Shown here piece after piece: positions 8,706 to 17,247 of a stretch of 21,669 nucleotides of DNA. Numbering within the stretch: the stretch's first letter is position 1; each line of letters opens with the position of its first letter. Source of the DNA: Seminavis robusta (taxonomy: Eukaryota > Bacillariophyta > Bacillariophyceae > Naviculales > Naviculaceae). The notes below the pieces were generated by a model, which saw only the letters and a program-made list of their open reading frames with translations, searched no databases and was not told where the DNA came from. The stretch covers positions 1-21,669 of the forward strand of contig CAICTM010001838.1 of the NCBI GenBank assembly GCA_903772945.1, written 5' to 3'. The translations under genes and the position numbers were made by a program.

Positions 8706-9400
8706 TGTCGAGATCTCCAGTTCTTGCAGCCGGTTGTTGTTGTACGTTCGTTCAGCGAGTGTTGCTGCAGCGAGAGTTTCGGTCGATTTTCGAAAATAAT
8801 GGGAAGGTCTGGTGCAAGCGAAGGAACCGGAAAGATGAGCCAGCGAGGTATGCGTTGAAACATTTGAATTTACTGAACGTTGACATATATTCTGACGTAT
8901 TTTCTTGTTCTTCGGATGTCGTAGGGGAAAAGAATTAAAGGATAAGAGTAGTCATTGCCATCTCCCCTCTTCGCTATAAGTCTCTAGTCCCGGTGACCGT
9001 TTACTGCCGGCAAACCAGCGAGGCAGGCTCTCAACGGCGGAATTGGGAATCCAACTGATAACCCTCTCCCTTTCTTTTTTCTTTTCCCTCCCCCGCGCTG
9101 CTGCTTAACCCCCCCATAATCTCCTACCGGTACATTCAGGGTCCTCACAAGGCACCACCTTAGAGCCCCTCCCTGAAAGAAAAATACCAGTCAAGAGAAA
9201 CTGTGGGGGATTCGCCACTAGGGATTCAGCCAGCCCTTTACCTCAGTACTAGAATTTTCATCAGGCAAAAACACAAAACCCACTTTTTCAGTAGTATCTC
9301 AATAGCAACGACAATGGTAAACTAGAGAGCATAGTGAATCTAACATACTACTGAAAAGGTACTGCCTATCCACAACAGATAGAGGATAGAGCAGTGGTCG
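8706..9400. other. Intergenic region with pyrimidine tract and inverted repeat
   Basis: No supported gene. A plus-strand ORF at 8705-8938 is short, overlaps the open upstream frame of the minus-strand ORF and looks like chance. A pyrimidine-rich stretch at about 9063-9095 (CCTCTCCC followed by TTTCTTTTTTCTTTTCCCTC) and a C run near 9110 are visible. A 13-bp inverted repeat lies at 9285-9357. The region may hold the promoter of the minus-strand ORF or the left flank of Copia-3. Confidence 0.45.
9285..9357. repeat. Perfect 13-bp inverted repeat, 47-bp spacer
   Basis: TTTTCAGTAGTAT at 9285-9297 is the exact reverse complement of ATACTACTGAAAA at 9345-9357. The 73-bp unit could be a small hairpin, an RNA structure, or the ends of a very short non-autonomous DNA element. 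Direct flanking duplications are not evident. Confidence 0.8.
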
Positions 9401-9673
9401 GTGTGCCAAAGAGGATCAGTCGACGACGACGCGAGGATCGTCGTGCCGAAGAACAAGTACAAGATCGACGATGACGTGAACGACACCATGAAGACCGATG
9501 CCAACCAGGAGACTGTCGATCCTTCGACAGCAACAAGCAGGAGACTGTCGAAGGATCGACAGCAACAAGAACAAGAGGATCCGAGGACGGATCTAATCCA
9601 AGCCGAAGAAGAGTCGTCGGCAGAATCCACAAGGATTGCCAACAGGATACTGATTGGCAAGAAGAGCTATTGA
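9401..9673 (+). CDS. Hydrophilic ORF of unknown meaning
   Basis: Ninety codons, strongly charged and Asp/Lys/Gln-rich (NKYKIDDDVNDTMK, KDRQQQEQEDPRTD), with no domain I recognise. It spans the two 32-bp tandem repeats at 9506-9569. Since 32 is not a multiple of three, the repeat is read in two frames, which argues against long-term selection on this protein. It sits about 360 bp upstream of the Copia-3 Gag and may simply be part of that element's 5' flank or an older insertion. Confidence 0.2.
   Translation: MCQRGSVDDDARIVVPKNKYKIDDDVNDTMKTDANQETVDPSTATSRRLSKDRQQQEQEDPRTDLIQAEEESSAESTRIANRILIGKKSY
9506..9569. repeat. Tandem 32-bp repeat with inverted 6-bp core
   Basis: Two adjacent 32-bp copies (9506-9537 and 9538-9569) are identical except for the centre: CTGTCG-ATCCTT-CGACAG in the first and CTGTCG-AAGGAT-CGACAG in the second. 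The two hexamers are exact reverse complements, and in each copy they are flanked by the inverted pair CTGTCG / CGACAG. Confidence 0.9.
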
Positions 9674-9723
9674 GAGAGCCGACAGCATCCAGACGGAACT
9701 GTAAGGGCCAAAACAACAACCAC

Positions 9724-10023
9724 TGTTGTGCGCATACGCCACAGCGCCAGCGCAGGGACCACGGACGGGTACCCAACCAAGGGATCAATCAACAAGGAAA
9801 CGGGTTTGGAAAGGCTGACGACCACACAGTGTGTAAAGCAATCACGCCTGCCCTTGCAAGATCCTTAGTTACAGATCCAACACTCCCTAGCCAAGAGTAT
9901 AATTTGCAGTTAATCGCCCCATGGCCGAAAGACGAATAAGTAGTTAGACGAGAACCTAAAATAAAAAGAGCTAGCCTAAAAATAACAAAAAGAAACAATT
10001 ACACTAGTCCACCTACTGTAACA
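9724..10023 (+). repeat. Candidate 5' LTR of Copia-3 (weak)
   Basis: An interval of 300 bp begins TGTTGTGCGC and ends CTGTAACA, a TGTTG..(T)AACA style of terminus similar to the TGTTG..CAACA ends of the Copia-2 LTR. It ends seven bases before the Gag start codon. There is no second copy in the window to confirm it and no convincing tRNA primer site after it, so this rests only on the terminal bases and position. Confidence 0.2.
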
Positions 10024-10029
10024 TAGATA

Positions 10030-10817
10030 ATGAATGGTAGAGGTAGAGGAAGGAGTGGCCGAGGCGGCAGAGGACGAGGAGGGCGAGGAAGATCCACTCC
10101 ATCGTCGACGAAAAGGCAAACAGGTTCATGCAAAGCCCTCGACCACCATGTGTTCGATTTCAGTACATCTGGATCCGGAACAGCAGACCGGATGATACGA
10201 ACATGGGAGAAGATCACCATCTACGTTGGTCAACAGATGGGTGATGACATCGGGAACGAGCTTCGCAATCTGACACAAACCATGTTAGAACCACCGGATT
10301 ACTCAGAGGAGACCCAGGAAAGGCTCCAATTGGCAGCAGAACGACGGCAGCAGAAAAACACACGCCTGCTAAAGGCGACCCAGGACAGCCTAGAGCTGCT
10401 GGAACAAGAAATAAACGAGGTCAACTGGGACCCGTCAATAGGTAGCTTGTGAGCTCTAACGATAGAAAAAGCAAACATCGTCAACGACATAGCCGACCTT
10501 GAAGAAGCTCTAGCAGATCCACCGGAAGAGGAACTCTGGGGACCCGAGAAAACACAGTATGGAGGACTCATGAAGAGCTACCATACTAGGTTGGCAAAAC
10601 TTCAAGAGAACAGGGGCAAAGCATTCAACTTGATCCTCGGGCAGTGCACCCGATTATTGAAGGACAAGACACTGAATACGAGGATGTTCTGCTCGGATGC
10701 GACCCACTGGAGCTACAAAAAATGATCCACAAGACGATCACGGCCCAGACTGACGATAATTACGTGTACCACACCATCTTCCAACAGGGAAAGGCATTAA
10801 TGAACTTCCACCAAGGG
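10030..10817 (+). pseudogene. Copia-3 Gag, interrupted by Copia-2 insertion
   Basis: The ORF opens with MNGRGRGRSGRGGRGRGGRG, an arginine-glycine N-terminus typical of Gag in diatom-type Copia elements and likely RNA-binding. ALDHHVFDFSTSGSGTADRM, RTWEKITIYVG and DDIGNELRNLTQ follow, matching the family pattern I know (WEKL..YVG, ..I.NEL.N). A TGA at 10450-10452 breaks the frame, yet family-like sequence continues in the same frame (ANIVNDIADLEEALADPPEE, HTRLAKLQENRGKAFNLILG, QCTRLLKDKT). A frameshift near 10665 leads to EYEDVLLGCDPLELQKMIH and ALMNFHQG. The sequence stops at 10817, exactly where the Copia-2 LTR begins. The remainder of Gag is not found beyond Copia-2. By family role it would form the particle shell that packages element RNA. 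Confidence 0.75.
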
Positions 10818-11071
10818 TGTTGTTTGCTAGTAATACTGCAGCTTGGCTATTGAGGGGTAATTTAGTTTTTGGTTAAGCTGAAAAGCAAAAGTGAGGATTT
10901 TCTGGTGGTGCATAGCAATTCTTGTGATTGAATTGGATATAAGGACCCCCGTAACACTTTAGACCTAAAACTCCCTTGGTTCCTTGCATCATGTATATGC
11001 ATGTGAACCGGACTAGATGTTTAATACACGAGTCAAAAATAATTGAGGTATCAGGAATATTTCCTCCAACA
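10818..11071 (-). repeat. Copia-2 3' LTR
   Basis: On the minus strand it starts TGTTGGAGGAAATATTCCTGA at 11071 and ends AGCAAACAACA at 10818. This gives TG..CA ends with a 5-bp terminal inverted repeat TGTTG / CAACA. It aligns with the Copia-1 LTR at 5209-5438. The left junction abuts codons of Copia-3 Gag (ALMNFHQG), so 10817/10818 is a genuine insertion boundary. The matching target-site duplication cannot be tested because the other end of the element is lost. Confidence 0.85.
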
Positions 11072-11125
11072 TACTCCTGCACGGTGCCCTAATGGCTCCC
11101 GTGGAACGAATAAATAATTTGCAAA

Positions 11126-12074
11126 TCAAACAAGGGGTGGATGCCCCATGATGAATGCTCACTGCTCATGGAACAGCCTGCCCTGAAGCGGCTTGGTTAG
11201 AAAGTCACCGCGCATCTCCAATGTTGGACTGGGCAATAGACCACTCTAAGGTTTCCCTTGTTGATTTGGTCATGAACAAAGAAAAAACGAATGTTCAGAG
11301 CCCGAGTCCTCTTGCCCGAACTGCTCTTGCCCGAACTGCTCTTGCCGTTCTCCGCAAGAATATTGTGCTCTTGTTGTCCTGCATGAGGATGTTGTCCTCA
11401 ACAATGATGCCCTGTTCTTCAAGGAACAGCTTGGTCCAAAGCATAGGGGACATCACGTCATCCACTCCAATCAGCTCAGCCTCTGTGCTGCTTCTTGAGT
11501 TCAGCTTCTGCTTCGCGGATACTGACAACACCGCCCCACTTCCAAAGGACATGATTGCTCCTGTATGTGAGCAGTAATCAGGATGGACTGCAAAGGATGC
11601 ATCCACCCACCAAGTGATGATGCGTATGTCATCAATGTGTAGGATCAACTTGTCCTCCACAGTCTGATCCAAAAATTTGAGGCCTTGAGCCAACTTGTCC
11701 CAGCCATCAGATGTTGGGCTTTTGACACGAGTGCAGAAGACAGTTGTTAGAGTTTGCACATCTGGTCTGGCACGTTTGCATAAAAACAGTAGCTTGGCTG
11801 CAAAGGTGTGGTAATAAGTTTCCCTGGTTTTGTCATTCAGGGTGGTTCCATCACCAGAGCTGAAGAGGTCAGCAGGAGCTGCACTTGATACCTTTCTCAT
11901 CTGCTTGAAGTCCACTGGGAATTCCGATACCATCTTCTTGATGTAATCTATCATGTTGATGATCACCTTTCCTGGGTCTGAGAAGTCCACTGTCATCCCC
12001 AAGTAGTCATGCTTGGGACCACGGGTTGCCTTGACGGCTCCATAGGTTCCATACCTGTCATTGAACCATTCCAA
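11126..12074 (-). pseudogene. Copia-2 RT end and RNase H, near-intact
   Basis: The frame from 12074 runs EWFNDRYGTYGAVKATRGPK, YLGMTVDF (end of the reverse transcriptase), then AAKLLFLCKRARPDVQTL, HIDDIRIITWWVDASFAVHP, SHTGAIMSFGSGAVLSVSAKQK, SRSSTEAELIGVDD and LMQDNKSTI. These carry the D, E and D acids expected of the Copia RNase H. A 15-bp tandem duplication near 11312-11346 adds an ARAVR repeat at the tail. The frame then ends at 11295, but family sequence resumes in another frame (LNIRFFFVHDQINKGNLRVV, later TKPLQGRLFHEQ) down to the stop at 11126-11128. Role by family: removes element RNA during reverse transcription. It is joined to the preceding frame by a single frameshift near 12085. 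Confidence 0.85.
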
Positions 12075-13455
12075 AGTCCCGGATATTCACCAGCTTCATT
12101 CTGTGGCTTGACATCAAATCGTCAACATGGAATCGGAGTGTCTGTTGGTGTCCTTCGATCATTTGGTTGGCCACACAAGGATCGTATGGGTTAAACAAAA
12201 ATCCAATCTGCTCAAGGTCACTTCTGAATAGCTTGTACCAAAGCAGTGCCGCCAATACCATGCCATAAATGGCTCTATCCACGACAACATAGAGAACAGG
12301 ACGTCCTTTTTTGTATGTCAGGAATGAAGAATAAGTGTCAGGGTCAATTTCCACAAGCAGGTCTGCAAGGGTTCCCTCAATGATCATGAGGACCCTGTCT
12401 TCACATGGCTTGACAACTGGCATTGGAGTTTGGATAAAGGCATTGGGGACATCCAATGATATGACATCCCTGTCTTCTGAGGCATCAACACACATAGACA
12501 GCATCAGACCCTCAAGTGAAACTGTTGGGCTTCTGGCATCTTCTTTCTGATGGTACACCCTTGTAGGTTTCCCATTGTAGACTGCACGGGCCTTGACTGT
12601 GCCATCCCTTTTCTCAGTCACAAACATGAGTGCCATTTGTGCCTTCTTGAGTTCTGTCTCACTGCATTTGTTTGGGTCAATTGGGCTGAAGCAAACACGG
12701 CTATGGAGTTGATCCATTTCTTTTAGCGCCGCCTCTCTTGCTTTGTTGCCCCACACTTTCAGACCCTTGGGTAATAGGTGCTGTTGGGCATGGCTGCTCT
12801 CATCCTTGACTTCTGCTGTGGCACTCCTGTGATTACAGGAGTCCATGAATAATGCCAAGTGCTTGCTTGTCTCGGTCTCATAAAGTAGTGGCTGCTTTGC
12901 TTCATCATCTTGGACGAATGTCACTCCGTTCTTGTTTGCTTCGGCTGTGGCAATCCGAGCTGAGCGCCAAATTCCAACTCTAGGAAGCTTGGATGCTTTG
13001 TCTGGCCCAGCGAGGTTTCCATCATTGGTATCCACTGCTGGTGCCGTCTCTTTGACTGTAGGGTTGTCTGGACTTGTGCTTGTTGGGATTCCTTGGAATC
13101 CCTCTTCTCCTTCTTCATCGGAATCAATGTCTGGAGCATATTGTTTGGATGCCCTTGGTACTAGCCCTGGGGCGTTCCCATCCTCAGAATCTTCATCTGA
13201 TTCCTTGGATTCCACTGAGTCATCGTCCGAAGAGTCTCCGTAGACTTGTAGGTAGCTCTCATTTCCGTTGACACCATCCACTCCTGCAGGCAAACCTACA
13301 GGCAAAAATTCCACATGGTTACGGTTGTGGAAGATGAGAGGTTTCTTTCCTTCACCGTATGCCCACTTTTCGACAGCATCAATCACTGAACGAGGCATCG
13401 GCAAAATGCGGACATGCTGGCACGTGATGACTTCAAAGGTGACAAGGTCCATTAG
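12058..13455 (-). pseudogene. Copia-2 integrase end, acidic linker and reverse transcriptase
   Basis: This is one long open frame. MDLVTFEVITCQHVRILPMP is the C-terminal tail of the integrase region. The linker follows: an acidic run (SSDDDSVESKESDEDSEDG, DSDEEGEEG), LPRVGIWRSARIATAEA, LALFMDSCNHRS and VWGNKAREAALKEMD. The reverse transcriptase then shows FVTEKRDGTVKARAVYNGKP, VISLDVPNAFIQTP (motif A, catalytic D at 12451-12453), RAIYGMVLAALLWYKLF and RFHVDDLMSSHR (VDD aspartates at 12118-12123). The frame ends shortly after, by a frameshift near 12085 relative to Copia-1. The ORF formally opens at 13515, but the first about 20 codons lie beyond the truncation point and belong to other DNA. 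The residue pair before DD is H-V after F, not Y-V. Confidence 0.85.
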
Positions 13456-14277
13456 AGCTGACCACGCAACCTTCAAACAAAAGATGGAAGCCCAGTTCAT
13501 CGCCTTGTGGGACAAAATGACAACTCAACTGGACGCAGTCCTTGCAGTCGCTACCAGACCACCTGTCCCCGTACCTGCTTTGAAGCCATCAGTTCATGGG
13601 GAGACCAATGCCACTCCACTGTCAGCCATGGGCAGTGCTGATGGCGTCCACAAGCCGACTGGTGACAGCGCTATTGGTACCCAACGGCTCCACAGCCCAA
13701 ACTTGCCAGCCCTAGTAGTTATCCAACCTCTGGGGAGATCATGATGGCAAAACCTCCAGCCAGCAAGCAACCAGCTTCCAGAGCTGGCGCCAACAACATT
13801 CCAGTTGCACAACCAAATAGACCAAGTGTGGCTCCCACTCAGTCAGCTCTACAACCAAGAGCACATGAGCAGACTCGCACAATGGTGACCCCCAAGCAAC
13901 CTGCTCCAAGGCACAGAGCACACAAGGGTCCCACCACAACCAACATTGGCAGGAGACCTAGTGGTCCATCACCTATAGTGAGGCCCAGGGTTCCCAGACT
14001 GGTTCCCACAGAACCACCAACCTATGGCACAGCCAATGCCACAAGACTCGTACCCAATGAGGTGCCGTTGTCTTTGGATAGGACCAGCCTTGGTCCAACC
14101 ATCACCAGTCCATTTGCCAGGAGGCCCACAAAACTGATACCCACTGCTCTTGGTGGAATCCATGTGGAGCAACCACAGCAAGCGCCTTTGACCAAGGCAG
14201 CTTTGGTGTCTCCTACCCAGGAGCTGAGCGACTGCCATGGTGTCGCCTTCCCAGAAGCTGAACGCCACCATGATTAA
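13456..14277 (+). pseudogene. Proline-rich reading frame, 5'-truncated, one frameshift
   Basis: Immediately right of the Copia-2 truncation point a plus-strand frame reads HATFKQKMEAQFIALWDKMT, TQLDAVLAVATRPPVPVPA and continues to about 13700. A one-step frame change between 13660 and 13735 leads into PQPKLASPSSYPTSGEIMMA and a 178-codon frame (13741-14277) rich in Pro, Thr, Ala and Arg (KPPASKQPASRAGANN, RRPSGPSPIVRPRVPRLVP). The FKQKMEAQF..LWDKM start looks like a short coiled coil. Low complexity prevents a family call. It might be Gag-like sequence of another element or a disordered host protein. It is cut on its 5' side by the junction at about 13455. Confidence 0.35.
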
Positions 14278-14970
14278 ACCCCAAAGCTGGCTGCCATGGC
14301 ATTAGTGCATGGCTATGGACCAATCCCGGTGACGCCGCTGGATTTTCAGACGGGCAACTAGACTACGTCCCTGTCTGGTACAGCCCATCCATGCCATCCG
14401 TCAAGGGACATGATTGTGGGGCAAGAAGGCCGCTCCACTGAGAGCTTGCCACCGCTAGACACGGCCTGTAGCAAAGCCACAAATATTTGTCATTGCATAT
14501 GAAGAAAAAGAGAACTATGGCAGCAACCAGCGACGCCGGTGCCTACAAGTCCGGCAAAGCTGATGAACCACGCATCCGATTGCCTACCTTTGGTCAAGGA
14601 ACTAACGAACCATGCAAGTCCCTCCACTTGTGAGATCCCCATCTCACATTGTGTCCCACTAGCAGCCGATGCTGAGTGGCCCATGAATATTTCGTTCATG
14701 GGGAGAGTTTGTAGATAGTTAGTTAGTAACTAGAGTCGTACCTCGTAGCTTACCCATGAGAGCGGATCCATACGCACTCGTGGGGAGCGATAAAGTCTAG
14801 GAGCGAGAGCTCTGGATCCTGTCAGAGATAGCTCCAACAGCTATGCTGGCCTACAGCTCCAGCACCCACAGTTGGCTTATCTCCAGCCAAAGCAGCAAGA
14901 AAGGATTGTCCTTTCTATCATAGTTAAGAAAATAGTACGAAAGATTGAGACCGATCCTGATTAGCTTGTA
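14278..14970. other. No recognisable gene
   Basis: Short ORFs only (for example 14490-14699 minus, 69 codons), without motifs. The stretch 14700-14760 carries TAGTTAGTTAGTAACTAG, a short TAGT-type repeat. Nothing else stands out. If the primer-site-like sequence at 14971-14985 is real, this would be the internal 5' region of a minus-strand retroelement, but no Gag is visible. Confidence 0.4.
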
Positions 14971-14985
14971 GCTCTTTTGATACCA
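14971..14985 (-). promoter_or_regulatory. Possible retroelement primer binding site
   Basis: On the minus strand the sequence is TGGTATCAAAAGAGC. Many Copia elements start reverse transcription at TGGTATCAGAGC, complementary to the 3' end of initiator methionine tRNA. Here the first eight bases match, then three extra A precede GAGC. On the minus strand it directly follows ACTGCAG, compatible with an LTR ending in CA one base earlier. No partner LTR was found, so this may be chance. Confidence 0.35.
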
Positions 14986-15289
14986 CTGCAGTTGATACCC
15001 ATCCTGTTGAGGTCAGGCAGAAGCAGTAGGAGGTAGCAGATAGTACTGTTCCCAGACTGCCACTGCACGATTGAATAACGAAGGTCCCCAGCTCCTGCTG
15101 AGGTGAGCTGGCCCAAAGGGCCCAGCAGAGAGCTCTGCTGGCCCTCATGTCTGACTGACAGGGCCAAGTCCTTGGTTTGGTGCCTACTGGAGGTGTTGGA
15201 TACTCCTGAGGCACTCCGAGGCTCCCTACTGTCTGACTACCACTGTTCCTGAGGAAGGGCTCTAGCGAGGCCCAGTCCACTACTGGAAC
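14986..15289. other. Unassigned region, possible minus-strand LTR, strong hairpin
   Basis: No gene recognised. It contains a GC-rich stem-loop: CCAGCAGAG at 15122-15130 pairs with CTCTGCTGG at 15133-15141, and can extend outward through GGGCC / GGCCC with one bulged base. If the primer-site-like sequence next to it is real, this would be the LTR of a minus-strand element. It does not resemble the Copia-1/Copia-2 LTR. Confidence 0.25.
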
Positions 15290-16761
15290 GAGAATCTATT
15301 GGATTAAAGACTTTCGATGGGCGATTATGAGCAATCAAATCGCAAATTGCCCAGTGACCGTTGAAGACATTGACACGGCACAAGCAATATGGGGCAAAAT
15401 CGTATGACAAGGATATTGATGCGCTGAAAGGCAAGACCACTCGCAAGAAACCGAATGCAGTGGCAGGCAATGCAATGAAAGTTCCGAGAGACTTCTTGCA
15501 TTTAAACAAGGATGTGTTCCTGATGATGGACATCTTCTTTGTGGCAGGAATTCCATTCCTATTAACTCTCAGCCGTAAAATAAATTTTACAACAGCTAGG
15601 CACCTGCCCAACAGGAAGCTAGAGACCATCCTAGCAGGATTTAAGGAGGTCTATCTATTTTACAAAGCTCATGGTTTTAGAATCACGACCATTCACGTGG
15701 AAAATGAGTTCACGTGGAAAATGAGTTCGAACCTCTGTCCAACACGATCATGGCAATGCCGAGCGGACCGGTAGTCAACGTTGCCAGTGCTAACGAGCAC
15801 ATACCCGAGATTGAACGGAGAAGGTAGTCAAGGAAAGGACTCGAGCTGTCCGGCATAGCCTACCGTTCACGCGCATGCCAAAGATCTTGACCGTCACCAT
15901 GCAGTCAAGCAGTTGACGTACATCCCAAGCAAATCGGGGATCAGCAAGACAATGAGCCCCTGAATGATCATGAAAGGAGAGTCCCTGGACTATAAAAAGC
16001 ACCTGAGCCTGCAATTTGGAGATTACTGCCAGGTACATGAGGAAGACTCGCCCCGCAACAGCATGGTTGGACGCACGAAAGCGGCCATCTGTATGGGAAC
16101 GAGCGGTAACAAACAAGGAGGTTACAAGTTTATGAGCCTCCGCTCTGGGAAGAAAATTACTAGGCATTCGTGGGACAAGATCTCAATGCCCGACACAGTG
16201 ATAGCTAGAGTTAACCTGTTAGGAAAGGATCAGCCTAAACTACTCATTTTTACTGACCGAAAGAATAGGCCTATAGGTGATGTCGAGATCACAGCAGTGG
16301 AAGAGGGCACTGACGCACCCCCACAACCACAACCTATGCTCCTCCAAAACGATGAGGACCTGGACGCACAAACCATTGACAAGATGGAAGATGATCCCGA
16401 CAAACACCAGGCCAATGGCGACGACAAAGCAACACAGGTCGAGGTCAACGCCGAACAGAATGAAATAGGCATTGAACCGACTGTCGAACCGATCGACGAA
16501 CCGACCGTCGAACCGGTCATCCAGCCTATCGTTGAGACGGTAGAGGAACCGGAGCCTACAACGGACCAACAGCCCATGGAACAGACCCAAGGAGTGGGCG
16601 ATGAAGCCCAAGCGGCACGTGAGCAGACGCCAGGAGTACGCAGGTCCAGTAGGGTGAGAAAACAAGCAAAGGAATCGTATATTCCTAGCTTCTCCGGAAA
16701 GAAGTATGAGACGACCAATGTCCATACAAATGAACGTGTTTCGCACCCAGATGCACACATG
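15290..16761 (+). pseudogene. Copia-4 integrase and linker, cut by Gypsy insertion
   Basis: In order: NQIANCPVTVEDIDTAQAIWG (pre-integrase stretch), then after a frameshift near 15395 IDALKGKTTRKKPNAVAG, FLMMDIFFVAGIPFLLTLSR (first catalytic D in MMDIFF) and FRITTIHVENEF. The last is where the second catalytic Asp is expected but Glu is seen. A 17-bp tandem duplication at 15692-15725 then shifts the frame. EHIPEIERRR carries the third acid. The final frame (15964-16764) is open: MIMKGESLDYKKHLSLQFGD, YCQVHEEDSPRNSM, then a long acidic linker with EPTVEP repeats (about 16470-16540) and GVRRSSRVRKQAKESYIPSF, SGKKYE. The frame ends HPDAHM where Gypsy sequence begins. No Copia RT follows. It is a different lineage from Copia-1/2. 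Confidence 0.8.
15692..15725 (+). repeat. 17-bp tandem duplication in integrase
   Basis: TTCACGTGGAAAATGAG occurs twice in a row (15692-15708 and 15709-15725). Because 17 is not a multiple of three, it shifts the integrase frame right after IHVENE. The matching place in the second copy (about 18770-18790) also shows the doubled motif. Confidence 0.9.
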
Positions 16762-17247
16762 TGACCGTGCAATACACGGCTCTTAGCCTTATTCGCGACT
16801 CGATCCTAGATAGGGTTTGAGTTCGACTCATGACTGAGTCTCTCGTGAATAGTCATTTGAGACAGGGTTCTCAATGACCGCTCTAGTCATACTAGGTTGA
16901 TGATGAAACATCGCTCTAGATATTTAGCCAGCGTGGAGTACTTCCACGCTACTAGATCCATGCTAGACAAATCTTCCACGCGTTCCGTTTTAGGATCGTG
17001 GAGATACGTAGGATTACTACCGCAACCTACTCTATCACACTTTATAGTCTCCCGCGGGAGACCAGATCTAGGATCCTTTGATGGTGATCTCTCTCGTTGA
17101 TTAGTTTTCATAGCTTTCTAATCTCTCTCATAACTTTCATTCTCTCAAACACAAAACACTCGAAAGATCTTTACACTAGCTTTTAGCGTAGTGCATTTTG
17201 TTAACAAACACAATAGCTTTCAGCTACCCTCAACCTATTCCTTCACC
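16760..17247 (+). promoter_or_regulatory. Gypsy LTR / 5' leader with stem-loops
   Basis: No coding potential. It has three short hairpins: GACTCA / TGAGTC at 16825-16840, GCGTGGA / TCCACGC at 16931-16949, and the perfect palindrome CTCCCGCGGGAG at 17049-17060. A TTTATAG at 17041-17047 is a possible TATA element. Pyrimidine-rich TCTCTC stretches precede the start codon. As the element start this should contain the 5' LTR, but its right edge and primer site could not be placed. Confidence 0.5.

Larger units (their letters stand above)
10818..13455 (-). mobile_element. Copia-2: 5'-truncated Ty1/Copia retrotransposon
   Basis: Reading on the minus strand from 13455: end of integrase, acidic linker, reverse transcriptase, RNase H, stop at 11126-11128, and a 3' LTR at 10818-11071. 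It is the same family as Copia-1 but much better preserved, with about one internal frameshift in the RT/RNase H part. Similarity to Copia-1 stops abruptly near 13453-13455, just upstream of MDLVTFEVITCQHV. Gag, protease, most of the integrase and the 5' LTR are therefore missing. The 3' end is intact and lies inside Copia-3 Gag. Confidence 0.85.

Noticed and set aside
8705..8938. 77-codon plus-strand ORF
   Set aside because: Short, without motif, and overlapping the open upstream frame of the minus-strand gene; probably chance.
16230..16772. Minus-strand ORFs of 172-180 codons
   Set aside because: They lie opposite the acidic Copia-4 linker. Their low-complexity Ser/Cys/Gly composition follows from the repeated EP-rich sense codons.
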